The notes: generated by a model not told the origin, from the letters alone. Shown: positions 21,180 to 32,640, counted from the first letter of the stretch. The stretch: DNA of 64,000 bases from Plazaster borealis (GCA_021014325.1 CM037472.1:1426001-1490000), one strand, 5' to 3'. Numbers and translations: made by a program.

Positions 21180-23500
21180 ATTGGTTAATAATAATAATAA
21201 TACTAATATTAAAAATAAAATAACAGCTGTGAATGACCCAACGTTTTGATCCTAGTGAGTAACAAGTAGAGTCTTTCTCAAAGGCTGAAAAAGCTATTTA
21301 AAAAAAATCTCACTTGTGGTTTATTACTTGATATTTGAAATAAAATCCCTCTGCTGCCGCTTCCCAGGTCGATCGTAAACTTGGGTGTGATCCCTGGCTA
21401 TACGACAGTTACAGGTTGAATGGCTTCTGACTGGCACCCACGAACAAAGATACTGACCAACATAGGGCTAGTTTGCAGGTTCAAGTCCTGATATAGTAAA
21501 TTTTTCTTTGTTCGACCGAAAACTTTTTTTTTTTAAATTCTCTACATTTAATCATTGAGGTAGCCTTATTTAGCTTAACGTCAGTCAGGTGGATGACAAG
21601 TAATTGCAATATTCATTATCATAGCCCTCCCTTCGACAATCCCCGACTGGAGGACTGGTCAGAGAAGGAAGGATGGTTACCATCATCGGAATATATGATA
21701 TGGTCGACAAAGCATGGCATGTGCTTAAATTTCCCAAAAAGGGAAGATGTTTGATTTTATTTGGAAGAGCACCGCCACATTTCATCACAAAGATCAGGTT
21801 ATTTTAAAAGAATGAAAATTTCAATCTGAGCACAAAGAACATGATAAAATACATTACACTTAAGCATTGCAATGTTACATGACGTTGACCTCAATGTACA
21901 CAATTTTAGGTCAAAGGCCAACATTTTGGGTCATAGTCGGTGCCTTAGTACAGCAATTAATGCATCATCTGGCCTTAGCTGATAAACAAAGCGAATGATG
22001 AAGTATCATGGAGATCTCTTGTAACCTTGGGAACAAATTTCATAAACATTGTGGAAGAATGCAGCTAAAGAAATTCACAAAACGAATAAAATGGATTGAA
22101 TAATTGTGAATCAAGTTGATTGGAAATTTTGCAATTTATTGAAAATGAAACCCAAATAACTACACACAAAAATATTGATAAATCATTTCTTTGAGTCAGA
22201 TAACTTTAAGGGAAAGTTGGCCAGAGGTTTCCCTGTAGTAAGCCCTTTTCAATGAACACGAATATTTAAGAACTGATTTAGAATCCAAATAAGATCTTAT
22301 ACATTTTATTCAAGGTCAATTCAATTCATAATAAAAAATCATTAACGTTTGAAAGGCCCAGTTTAACACTGAGAAAGAACTTTATAACTCAATAAGTATG
22401 GTTTTATGGAGGTTTTCCTGTTTGAACTATTGTTAATTGTGGGAAAAAATTGTATTGCCACTTACAGGGATAGGGCAAGTTTCACCCAAAATAGAATACT
22501 GACTTTGACTAGTATCCTCCCGTGTCCGGTTTTCGATGTACTATGCCTTTTTCTTTGAATTGAAAAAAAAATAATGATGCCATAATATCAACTGATACCC
22601 TAATTACCTTCCTTTGTTTATAAGAAGTATGTAAAAATATATTAAAACTTGATAGACATTGAAACTTTCACACCACGCACCACCGATCTTCGATGACTTC
22701 AATAGCGTCCCCGTGTTTTGAGTTTGACCTGTTTTCGAGGCAAACAAGAAAGTATGGTGTCCTGGTGAAGCCATACGCAGAAGAAACATCTGTATGACTC
22801 TATAGCCAGCAGTTGTCTTCATTTTATTCAAACTATTTTTTTATTTAATTTTAAAAATTACGATGGTAATTTGCAAAAACTTTAAAAAAAAAAAAATTTA
22901 AAAAAAAGTGTCAATACTTGGCTTTCAAATCTGATTTTTTTAAAAGTTTTGAATCTTTTTATGATTTTTAACATTTATAATAAAGCATATCAATAAACAG
23001 TGATATTTGAATCACCAAGCCAATGTTTAAATTTTAATGTTATTAATAATAAATGATATGAGGGTTTAAAAAAAATTCTCCAGACTGTTAGAAAATGATA
23101 TAAGGCACATGGCTTCTTTAAGCCTCTGTATTTTTTTTCCCAGAATACTCAGCAGAATTTTAAGTCACATGATTTTATCATCGTGAATTGTGAATTGAAA
23201 AATTGTTCGATGAAACGTTTTCGGCGGGCAATTTTTTTTTATGGCCCCGACAGTATGACATATTTTTGTACCTTGTAGAAATGCCTAAAATACCACAAAT
23301 TTTTGTAATACAAGTGCAACTTGCCAGTGGAGCCTCACATAATTCTAAGTTTTGGTCAAAGGAGAGGAGACTCTTTGCTTGGCAAGTCAAACCACAAAAA
23401 TTGTATCTAGGGACTGTTTACATCGCGCGCAGAGAGGTAAAAAATTTGCATCGATTTCAGGGACGCCCTGAAAACAGGACCTCCTACGATATAGTAAGTA
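21180..23500. other. RPAP1 5' intron, nothing else seen
   Basis: AT-rich DNA between the first coding exon and the putative promoter. No ORF has recognisable family features, and homopolymer A/T runs are present near 22880-22915. It is likely the first intron of RPAP1. Confidence 0.5.
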
Positions 23501-23514
23501 ACTTAACTCTCCTT

Positions 23515-23611
23515 GACCCAGTAACTGGTACGCTGTACTCCACTATAATAAATTTGACTTTGACAGTCAAACATTTTTTTAAAGCGGAGTACAGCGCCCC
23601 AGTTACTGGGT
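23515..23611. mobile_element. Inverted repeat / small MITE-like hairpin
   Basis: Arms GACCCAGTAACTGG + TACGCTGTACTCC and GGAGTACAGCGCC + CCAGTTACTGGGTC are inverted with a ~43-bp loop. It could be a short non-autonomous element or a stable hairpin if transcribed. Confidence 0.7.
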
Positions 23612-24175
23612 CCATGGAGGTAGGATTAATCCTACCCCCATGCTGGGTCTAACTACTACACAATTGTGCACTTTCACTTTTTGATTATTTTCCCTTCATC
23701 GAAAGTTCCAGCTCATAAAAATGAGAATGAACATTATGAAGTAATAATAATATTATTATAACTCACCTTTTTTGTTGAGCAGGAGGTATAGGCCTACTAT
23801 AATTTTTGGCAAAAGTGGGGTCACACACTAATAATACCACCAACGTTTTGTACAACTGAAAGCCAGACAAAATTATGATCATTTATACTGAGCCTGACGT
23901 CAACGAAAGCGACAGCCAAGTCCACGGGATTACAGCTACACTGGACACCAGCATCGCGTTATCCCGCAAAACGTCACGACAACTCCCACAACAAAATTGC
24001 TGTGATACGGTCAAAACTGCCTCGCGCGTATAAAGACAAAACTCCACCAAGTATCTCCTTTTTCGCAATGATTATCGCAACAAAATCTACATTTTCATGT
24101 AAAGTATTTGTCAGTAATTCACTAATTAGTCAAATAAACACAAAATAAGGTCATGTTCAGGAAGAATTTACGTAC

Positions 24176-24242
24176 TGAAAACTTCAATAAGAAATACTCC
24201 GTTGTTTTGCAAATGTCGTCTGCTGGCAAAATTGTCCGCCAT
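24176..24242 (-). other. Candidate 5' exon of RPAP1
   Basis: On the minus strand, ATGGCGGACAATTTTGCC opens a short frame running to a donor-like TTCA|GTACGT. It could be a noncoding first exon with a small upstream ORF, spliced to the acceptor at 21170. The true RPAP1 Met has an in-frame stop just upstream, so this would not extend the protein. Evidence is positional. Confidence 0.3.
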
Positions 24243-24376
24243 GTTCAGAGGCTCTACGCATGTGCAATAAACTAGAAAACGACTGCTGTTTTATGAGAGG
24301 GGGGCACAACTATAGAATCGTCCAGCTTCTTCAATCAATTTTTCTCGTTCGTATTTTTTGATTGACTCGAGTGAAA
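24243..24376. promoter_or_regulatory. Candidate bidirectional promoter
   Basis: A ~135-bp gap between two oppositely pointing ATG-containing first-exon candidates (24242 minus, 24377 plus). This arrangement is common for housekeeping genes such as RPAP1. No TATA box was recognised. Confidence 0.35.
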
Positions 24377-24505
24377 ATGGCGACTTCTCTTCAAGCAGAA
24401 ATACATGTTCCTGACCCAATGAATTATGGAAATATCACACCAACTGAACTGGTACTTTGGTGGAAGAGCAATACCAGCACACAGCAGGCAGAACGTCCAG
24501 CCTGA
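24377..24505 (+). CDS. Candidate first exon of a divergent gene
   Basis: ATG in good context (GAAAATGG) opens 42 codons: MATSLQAEIHVPDPMNYGNI, TPTELVLWWKSNTSTQQAER PA, then TGA. A donor-like GAG|GTAAGG follows just after the stop. I do not recognise the product. Because the frame stops before the donor, it could be a short peptide ORF, an upstream ORF in a noncoding exon, or an exon with a sequencing slip. Confidence 0.35.
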   Translation: MATSLQAEIHVPDPMNYGNITPTELVLWWKSNTSTQQAERPA

Positions 24506-24549
24506 GGTAAGGTACGGTGTCGACACATCAGTCACATATTAGTTTACAC

Positions 24550-25340
24550 TACAGTTTCGAATTATGTTTTTCTTGGCTGCTGTTGAATAGTATTTGTATT
24601 GTTAGTGTTTAATGTCACATCAAAAAAGATTCTTGGCATTTACCTGAAATGTACTGCAAGCTTCTACTTGGGTTTGGGGCTTCTTGTTGCTGTAATATAT
24701 TGTCGGGTGAAACGAAAAACATGTGTGTTGAATGTACACACAATGTCAAACGCCCTCTCTTGGCCAGTATTGCTTAGATCAGTGTTCAATGTAACTTTCA
24801 TGAAATTATAATGCAATTTCAGGATTAGGCCGATCATATTAGAAAGGCATTCGACCCATCGATTGCCAATGTCATTGTATAAAAACGGCACATAAGCCGT
24901 TTATACATTTTTATTGCAGCCATCGATTAGACGAATTTCTATCAATCATGATGGTTATACTTGGCATTGTACCGAAAACCGCCACTCCGCAAGAGAAAAG
25001 GAGATTTTGTGTTTAAGGGCCATTCATATAGTCAATGTTGAAAAAATTCGAAATTGTGGGTGGGTGGGTCAATAACTGAAAATCGAAATTCCGTTTTTGT
25101 TTAAACAAATTATATATATATTAACAAACGAAAGAGAAGAAGAAAAAACACCCAGTTAAACCACAAAGTAAGTTGTTTGTTTGAGCCAAGAAAAGCCATG
25201 GAAAACTACTGATATTGGATACCTTAATATAAAATATGTGGTTCATTTGAGGCATAACTTTGTTCTTCAGTGTATAGATTATAATATGAAGCCATACAAC
25301 AACAAAAACATCGAAATTGTTTAACATTGGCTATTCTGAA
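24550..25340. other. Intergenic, no gene seen
   Basis: AT-rich. Short ORFs (24599-24811 plus, 25121-25327 minus) show no motif or splice context I can support. Confidence 0.5.
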
Positions 25341-25869
25341 TGGCCTCTAAAGCCTTGATAATGTGGTCCCTGCAATATAGCAATTAGCTAATGGACAATA
25401 TTAAAGCAATAAATTGGATCTAAAAGTGCGTGCCGGGTTTTATATTTTTCTTCGAAATAACTTACCATTTTTTTTATCATTTAAAAAATATGGTTCTATT
25501 CTAATTAAAACAATATTGACAACAGTGGCTTATTTAGTGATGGGCGTATCCCCCCATCCCAATTTCCGCTGACAAAAAAAACATAGTTGAAAGACAAATA
25601 AATCAAATTCCTTAAATTTAAACTGGGTAAAAAATTACTTGTGAAACGCTTCTTAAAATTAAATGCCCTAGATTGCAATAGCCGAGAGCATCGTATTTTT
25701 AAGAACTTTCCCGAGCTTTTTAATGTCTGCCATGCTCGCAATTTTTGAGTTAAATTGCACGTAAATATTGATGGCGAACGTGTACTTGATGTTTTTTGCG
25801 TTTCCCTGGCAACCTGACTCTGAGATTATTGTAACCACCGAGAGACAATGCCTTTCCTTTAGTTTGTAT

Positions 25870-26158
25870 TAAAGGTATCGTACACGTTTGGTAATGACTC
25901 AAACAAATAAAAGAAAGAAAAAACACTCTTGTTGTACAAATTTGTGTGCTTTCAGATAGGAATAAAAGGCTTCTTGCAAGAAGTCTTTTATTATTTAGTG
26001 AGAAATTACCTCTTTCTCAAAAACTACGTTACTTCAGAGGGAGTCGTTTCTCACAATGTTTTATACTATCAACAGCTCTCCGTTGCTCGTTACCAAGTCA
26101 GTTTTTATGCTAATGTATATTTTGAGTAATTACCAAACGTGTTCAGTGCCTTTAAAGT
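25870..26158 (+). mobile_element. MITE family A copy (internally deleted)
   Basis: Begins TTAAAGGTATCGTACACG with GTTTGGTAATGACTC and ends CAAACGTGTTCAGTGCCTTTAAAG. The interior is shorter than in 34615-34994. Confidence 0.8.
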
Positions 26159-27541
26159 ACCCATCTGAGCATTGTATTTTTAGCAAAAAATTGTATCATT
26201 GATTTTACGAGCAATGACCGCATGCATTACTGAGGGAAACAATTAAAATAAGGCCACATAAAAATTAAAAAAAGTTGATCGTCCCCGCCCGACCCTACGA
26301 AACCCCCGACCGCTTTTTTCCCCCAGCCATTTCTCAAAAAAACAAACATAAAGCAGACAAATACTAATAGTCTGTTTGAACAAAGAAAGAACAGAAAAAA
26401 CCCCAAAACAAAGTTGGCTAATATCAAGTTGACCAGGATTAACAAAAGTGTATTAATTTTTGTTTTTAGATATCTCTTTATCCGTTTATTGCCCAAACCC
26501 ATCAACTCCCAGATTTTTCAGCTGATATTTTTTCAAAATCTATAGGTTGGAAAAGATGTTTGAAGAAAGGTTATTCATGTTGGCAAAAACAAGAACAATT
26601 CTTCAAATATTTACTTAGGCTACACTGCGTTTTAGTTTTGTGAAAATGTTTAGAGAAAATGTCATCTTGGAGTTAAATGGGTTTACCAAACCAATGAAAA
26701 ACATCAAAATCACACAAACCCTCTGTTTTATAGTGATTGTGATGATTTCTTTATCCTTTATTTAATATTTTGCCATGTCAACAAAAGTATTTAAATAAAA
26801 CTAAAACAAAAAAGCCCTCCATCCCAGCCCCCCCCCCCCCCAAAAAAAAGACGTTCAACATTTTAAAAAGTTGTATGTGGCCTAATGGGCACTCATACAA
26901 ATTTTTATCTTCAAGAATTTAGACGTCATTGCTGGAAAATTACAACTCAACCGTGCTATCAACAGCTTCAATATTCAATCGATAGTGGATATTTTATATT
27001 TATAAATAGATATAGATCCTTGGTCTTTCTTTGCTCTTAACTAACGGGGTGGGGGGAGGGGTGGACGCGACAATAAAAAGTGCGCCATTAACGTTGATAC
27101 TCGTCTCATTCATGAGCATGCAAGCAACCGATACACTAGCCCGAACATCTGACGTCACACTTCGAGGCTAAAGACAGGGGACCAGTCTACCAATACACAC
27201 ACTTCTTCTAACATTGCACTTCATCGACGAGTTCGGAGCTGCCAGTACTATTGGGCGATACCATTCTATTCGAACGTTTAAATTTATAACTACAAATATC
27301 AATTGGTGAGAACGAACAGATTTTTCAAATTTTTACAAATAGCAAAGAGAACTACTTGTTGTTTTCATAAGTTGAAAAAACTCAGGGGGGACGATAAGAG
27401 GTTTTTTTGGGCACTGCTGGAGGGGTGAATACTTTTTTTTACCTCCATGGTAAATGTACTACTCGCTGCTCGCCATAAAAGCAGTCACCGGCGTATCACT
27501 GTTTTTATTTCTGTTGGCTTCTTGACTTTTTTGCTGGGACG

Positions 27542-27573
27542 ATGAGTCTTTGGACTTATTTACTAAATAATGC
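27542..27573 (+). CDS. Candidate first coding exon MSLWTYLLNN (copy 1)
   Basis: ATG opens MSLWTYLLNNA and runs into a strong donor (GC|GTAAGT). About 430 bp upstream is conserved with copy 2 at 36389. This looks like a promoter plus first exon of a gene copied with the segmental duplication. No downstream exon was recognised and the product is unknown. Confidence 0.3.
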
Positions 27574-27839
27574 GTAAGTTACCTTACATTCAATTCATGT
27601 TAATTGAACTAAGTATCACGATTTTTTTTTCTGACGTTACGGTAAAGAGCAACCCCTATTTTTAAATGAACGGCTCCAACTGGAACGGCCGTCGGGATCA
27701 CGCTAAATCGTGTCCACCGCCCCCCCCCCCCCTTCTGCTTTTTGCGGTGAACGGCCATGGCGGTCATGCAACCCGATCAAATTGTTTGCCCTTCTCCTGC
27801 TTCGTAATTGAATTTTTTCAAATATTTATTTCAGCTATA

Positions 27840-28620
27840 GGAGTTATTACAGATAGCTGGTACCCTGTGTGCATTGGTCTATTAACAGGTTAATTGCAAC
27901 AAAAAGGAGGGAATTATATTGATAATAATTGAGATCGTCACACATTGGCACTGGAAAGGTATCCGCCATACTGGGTCAACAAAACTACATTGAGTACAGT
28001 ACTAAGTCAGCGATAGTGAATGCCTTTGCTTTATCGTTATATTTAACTATAGTTAAGGCCACATAAAAATAAAAAATTGTTGATCGTCCTTTTTTTATGG
28101 GAAGTGGGGGGAGGGAGGGCGGTTTTTTTTTTTTTTTTTTGACATGGCAAAATATGAAATAAAGAATAAAGATATCATCATAATCACTATAAAACAAAGG
28201 GTTTGTGTGATTTTGATGTTTTTAATTGTTTTGTTAAACCCTTTCAAATCCTAGATGACTTTTTCTGTAAACATTTTCAAAAAACTAAAACGCAGCCTAA
28301 GTAAATATTTGAAGAATTTTTCTTGTGTTCCCAACATGAATAATCTTTCTTCAATCATCTATTTCCGACCTATGGATTTTGAAAAAAATATCAGCTGAAA
28401 AATCTGGGAGCCAAATTTGACTTAAAATATCATAAAAATTACCTTTTTTTTTTTTTAAAAAAAAAAAAAAATTTGGGTCGGGGGGGTTTTGTAGGGTCGG
28501 GCGGGGACGATCAACAATTTTTTTTTATGTGGCCTAACCAAGAATTCCCTTTAGTCATATACTCCTTGCGCAAGTTGTCAGTTCCTCTAGTCTCTAATAG
28601 CGCGAATTAATTACTCAAAA
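27840..28620 (+). pseudogene. Orphan lectin 5' flank without a lectin (copy 1)
   Basis: Carries lectin-upstream landmarks: GCTGGTACCCTGTGTGCATT, GTACTAAGTCAGCGATAGTG and the leader GTTGTCAGTTCCTCTAGTCT near 28580. These stop at AATAGCG, just before the lectin start would appear, and continue into unrelated sequence. An AT/GC-rich insertion (28053-28540) interrupts it. The coding part has been lost. Confidence 0.75.
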
Positions 28621-28778
28621 CCAAGCACTCCAATTTATACTGAGTGCTTGAAATAACAACGCAATGAAATTGATATTCTTTGTCATCAGCAAGCAATAAA
28701 GAAAGGGTAATAAAGCTGGGGTTTCTTTTTTAGTAAGGTGCCCCAGAAATGCCCTTTTATTTTATGGGGGGCGTGGCA

Positions 28779-29117
28779 TTTAAAGGCCCTGTACACTATT
28801 GGTAAGATCGAAAAACACAATGTTCACAGATTCACATATAACTTACATGATTTAAAGTAAGTAATGGTAGAAAGGGTTCCTTAAAATAATTCTGCCTAAA
28901 ATGCTATCGTTTCTGAGAAATTAGTAAAACAATAGTTTTTATCACGCGCGATAATTTGAAAAAAACACATAAGGTCTCTTTTCACTATTTTCTCGTGACC
29001 TCGATGACCACTTGAGCTCAAATTTTCACAGGTTTGTTTGTTCATGCATATGTTGAATCTCACAAAATGTGGACGCAGATTTTGAGCTGTTACCAAAAGT
29101 GTACAATACCTTTAACT
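28779..29117 (-). mobile_element. MITE family C copy
   Basis: In reverse orientation: starts TTTAAAGGCCCTGTACACTA and ends CCAAAAGTGTACAATACCTT. Interior as in 7887-8240. Confidence 0.8.
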
Positions 29118-29359
29118 GGGTGCGTTTTTGCGGCTGTAACCAACTGTTTCGGTCATTGGTCAATAATTAACCAAAGGCCAATTCAATCGAAACAGTTATA
29201 AAAAAATTAAATGGAGCACGAAATAAATTGCGACGCAAAACAGACACTCGAAGCGCACAAGGATAGGGACAACACTGCACCAAGCGCAATATCTGACCTG
29301 AGCTAAGTTAATCTTTGATCATGCTTATATCAAGCAACTTTGGCATGTATTATTTCAAC

Positions 29360-29745
29360 CGTTTGGTAATTAGAACCTACTGTTTGTTTCAATTCTATAT
29401 AGTTGTACATAATATACAAAAAAAGTAACATGTGAAAATTTAATTTCAAGAGGTGGTAGCATTTTTGAGATTGCCGAAAATCTGGAGCGGTTATGTCCAC
29501 GCAGGAAGAATAATCTGCAATTGGAATACACAATATGAGAAACGTTACTGCAGTATTGCGCATCTCAGATTCAAATTGTTGGGGATAAAAAGTGATATCT
29601 TTTTCCATAACCTTAGTACTTCGAAGTGAAAAGTTTTCTCAAAATGCATTATACTATCCGAAGCTGCTGTACTTCTTACCAAGTAAGTTTTTATTGCCAT
29701 TAATTTTCAGAGTCATTACCAAACGTAAACACTAGACCCTTTAAT
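29360..29745 (+). mobile_element. MITE family B copy (5' end eroded)
   Basis: Starts with GTTTGGTAATTAGAACC after loss of the outer terminus and ends ACCAAACGTAAACACTAGAC-CCTTTAA. It lies just upstream of the lectin 3 promoter, as the copy at 51534 does for lectin 5. Confidence 0.75.
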
Positions 29746-29749
29746 GTAA

Positions 29750-30126
29750 TTGATTTTGCTGACAAAGGTAGCTGGTACCTTGTGTGCATTGGTCCACGGA
29801 CACTGATGAAAGTTACCACATAGGCAAATCGATCGATACCGATGTCGCTGCACGTATAGGCCTATTTGCAAAAAAATTGAAAACAATTATAATTTTTGAC
29901 ACTAATATTGACCTCGTCACAGTCGCCTTGGCAGTGGCACAGAAACAGTCTCCACAACACTAACATATCATTGGTAACACACGCCACAAAGAGTACGGTA
30001 CTAAGTCAGCGCTAGTGATTGCCTGTGCTCTATCTTTATATAGACACGAATTTTCTTTAGTCACGTCCTTGCTAAAGTTGTCAGTTCCTCTAGTCTTTGA
30101 TAGCAGACTGCTTTTGGTTTCTGAGT
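29750..30126 (+). promoter_or_regulatory. Lectin 3 promoter region with TATA box
   Basis: Contains the shared lectin block GGTAGCTGGTACCTTGTGTG (29768-29787), the GTACTAAGTCAGCGCTAGTG motif near 30000 and a TATA-like CTTTATATAG (30034-30043). The ATG follows about 85 bp later, compatible with a start site near 30065. The segment recurs upstream of lectins 4 and 5 and both orphan flanks. Confidence 0.6.
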
Positions 30127-30627
30127 ATGGCGAGTTCTTTGAGGGTCATCACTTTCAGTATTCTTGTAGCTCTCCTTCAGTCGCATTTCCTGATCATATC
30201 ACCCGCATGCATGTCCTGCAGCATTCCATGGACAAGTTTTGGGAATCATTGCTACCTTCTCGTGACGGATGGAAAGACCTTTGATGAAGCTGAACAGTAC
30301 TGTCAGGGTTTGTCACGCCTTGGCAGACCATCTCATCTAGCATCCATTATGAGTCAAGAGGAACATGCTTTCCTCGATCTGCTCATCAAATCCACGTTCG
30401 GGCAAGGCGGCAAGAAAACCTGGTTCGGCTACCGCAAGGACGGATCCGGTACATTTGCCTGGCTCGACAGCAGTCCATTCGGAGGTTACACCAACTGGTA
30501 CTACGACAATCCCAGCGGCGATGGATACTGCGCCGAGATACTTGAAACGGGTGAATTGAACTTGTGGAACGACCTGTCATGTAATGCACTCAGGTGTTCT
30601 GCTTGTAAAATAGCAGCCAGGTTCTGA
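30127..30627 (+). CDS. Secreted C-type lectin, NPS variant (lectin 3)
   Basis: A 166-residue intronless ORF with the family signal peptide (MASSLRVITFSILVALLQ) and one long-form C-type lectin domain: HCYLLVTD, EAEQYC, KTWFGYRKDG, then NPS (128-130) at the sugar-contact position, C135, WND (147-149), C152 and C160. An extra Cys at 157 (RCSACK) is unique in the cluster and could permit an added disulfide or dimer. The start is the Met after the in-frame MIADCFWFLS segment, which belongs to the leader. NPS differs from lectins 1 and 2 (EPS), so a different ligand preference is possible. A secreted carbohydrate-binding role is inferred from the family. Confidence 0.92.
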   Translation: MASSLRVITFSILVALLQSHFLIISPACMSCSIPWTSFGNHCYLLVTDGKTFDEAEQYCQGLSRLGRPSHLASIMSQEEHAFLDLLIKSTFGQGGKKTWFGYRKDGSGTFAWLDSSPFGGYTNWYYDNPSGDGYCAEILETGELNLWNDLSCNALRCSACKIAARF

Positions 30628-30659
30628 GTGAAACTGTGACTAACTAACTAATTGTAATT

Positions 30660-31402
30660 ACTGCTTCAACTGGTTTAGATGGGTGGAATGACGTATGGTG
30701 TAATCAACTCAAGAGTTCCGTCGGTAAAATAGCAGCCAGGTTCTGAGTGAAACTGTGACTAACTAACTAACTGTAATTACTGGCTTCATGAGTTAAACTG
30801 TGACTAACTAACTAACTGTAATTACTGCTTCAACTGATTTAGATGGGTGGAATGACGTGCGGTGTAATCAACTCAGGAGTTCCGTCTGTAAAATAGCAGC
30901 CAGGTTCTGAGTGAAACTGTGACTAACTAACTAACTGTAATTACTGGCTTCATGAGTTAAACTGTGACTAACTAACTAACTGTAATTACTGCTTCAACTG
31001 GTTTAGATGGGTGGAATGACGTGCGGTGTAATCAACTCAAGATTTCCGTCTGTAAAATAGCAGCCAGGTTCTGAGTGAAACTGTGACTAACTAACTAACT
31101 GTAATAACTGGCTTCATGAGTTAAACTGTGACTAACTAACTAACTGTAGTTACTGCTTCAACTGATTCAGATGGGTGGAATGACGTGCGGTGTAATCAAC
31201 TCAGGAGTTCCGTCTGTAAAATAGCAGCCAGGTTCTGAGTGAAACTGTGAATAACTAATTGACTGTAATTACTGGCTTCGTGAGTTAAACTGTGACTAAC
31301 TAACTAATTGTAATTACTGCTTCAACTGATTCAGATGGGTGGAATGACGTGCGGTGTAATCAACTCAGGAGTTCCGTCTGTAAAATAGCAGCCAGGTTAT
31401 GA
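30660..31402 (+). repeat. Array of five lectin 3'-end cassettes
   Basis: Downstream of lectin 3 lie five ~86-bp cassettes (30660-30746, 30825-30910, 30989-31074, 31152-31237, 31317-31402) in a ~164-bp period. Each encodes ASTDLDGWNDVRCNQLRSSV-like sequence ending CKIAARF-like (the fifth ends RL) plus TGA. Spacers are rich in TGACTAACTAACTAACTG. They match the C-terminus of lectin 1 better than that of lectin 3. Each preserves the WND calcium motif and the last two cysteines. Confidence 0.88.
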
Positions 31403-31519
31403 GTGGAACTGTGATTCAGGCTGCTGTGATTAACAAATTGACTGTAATTAAATGCATTAAGTTTGATGTCATAGCTTCAAGGGTTGTGAAGTATGGTAGA
31501 GGAACAAACAACTTTGTAT

Positions 31520-31922
31520 TTATGAACGTCCGTAAACAAGTTTTGTGAAACACTGCTACCTTCTCGTGACGGATAACAAGAGCTTCGATGATGCTGCACA
31601 GTACTGTCAGGGTTTGTCACGCCTTGGCAGACCATCTCATCTGGCGTCCATTACGAGCCAAGAGGAAAATGACTTCCTCGTCCTGCGACTATCAAATCCA
31701 CGTTCGGTCAAGGCGAAACCTGGTTCGGCTACCGCAAGGACGGACCCGATAGATTTGCTTGGCTCGACAGCAGTCCATTCGGAGGTCATCACTCGTCAAC
31801 CCAGTGGCAACGGAGACTGCGTTGAGTTCCTTGATACTACAGATGATTTCAATTTCTTGTGGAATGACTTGCCATGTAACCATCTCAAAAGATCCATCTG
31901 TAAAACACCAGCCAGGTTCTGA
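31520..31922 (+). pseudogene. C-type lectin pseudogene (QPS type)
   Basis: It lacks the signal peptide and the first part of the domain; the upstream ATG (31522) meets TGA after eight codons. From HCYLLVTD on it aligns to lectin 4 (49885) with a 2-bp insertion near 31687, a 6-bp deletion near 31714 and an 11-bp deletion near 31786. Between the first and last indel the frame is shifted (SNPRSVKA...), after which RQPSGNGDCVEF and LWNDLPCNHLKRSICKTPAR are read normally. The net length change is a multiple of three, so the downstream frame is restored. It is a recent, still recognisable dead copy. Confidence 0.85.
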
Positions 31923-32239
31923 GTGGAATTGTGACTAACTAACTAACTGTAATTAATGGCTTCATGAGTTTGATGTCACAGCACCCTTCATGAGTTTTAC
32001 AATGTCTTATTAGGAGAGAAAAAACAGCTTTGTGATATTATCGTTGTGTGCCCGAAAGAAGGTCGTAACGAAAGTGTGTTTTAAGAAAACTGAGTGTAAA
32101 CATTAATCGGTCGTTTTTTGCCATTCATAATTGCAGGAAAGTTAAATTCCACACGGGAATTGACAAACATGTCTTGAGACTAATTCTAGCTTTAAATAAA
32201 CAACAGTCAAGCCCTACTTTTTTTCAAAAGAGCCAGTTT

Positions 32240-32640
32240 TTGCTTGTGACCTTCTGCTGCAACAAAAAATTGTATTTTGTGTTCCTGGAAAAAGGAGAAA
32301 AAGCCTTGCGACCTTCTTCCGGGCACACGGCGTTATTAGAATGTATGATGTACTATACATATACATTGCTTTAAAATGTATAAATCGTGCATAAAAGATG
32401 ATGTTTTTACCTCGTTTGGGAGACATTATTGTTTCATTTTTTTCTTCTTTTTTGTTTGGGGGGGGGGGTTGAAATAATACATGCCACGCAAAATTCAATG
32501 AAAAACCGAGTGCGACGTAAGAACAAACATGCAACGCAAAACCCGAAAAACGAGTTTTTGAAGAAAACAACAAAGGCATACGTTGACCTTCCGGTGCGAC
32601 CGGAAGTAAAGGTCATACGATGTCGGCGTTAACTTTTCAA
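32240..32640 (+). repeat. Dispersed repeat with GC-AAAAC tail
   Basis: A unit with CTTCTGCTGCAACAAAA, CTTCTTCCGGGCACACG and a following CACGCAAAATTC-type stretch recurs at about 53470-53820 and, in part, at 50640-51120. It lies downstream of a lectin or lectin relic in each case, so it was copied with the lectin unit. Confidence 0.6.

Larger units (their letters stand above)
25340..29117 (+). repeat. Segmental duplication, copy 1
   Basis: Matches 32850-37490 in the same orientation and order. Shared landmarks are GTGGTCCCTGCAA, TTTGATGGCGAACGTG-like sequence, a family A MITE, a GAGCATGCAAGCAACCGATA block, the MSLWTYLLNN candidate exon, an orphan lectin 5' flank and a family C MITE. The copies differ by indels and an extra ~1.2 kb (33330-34610) in copy 2. 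The core from 25930 to 27900 is highly similar. Confidence 0.85.
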
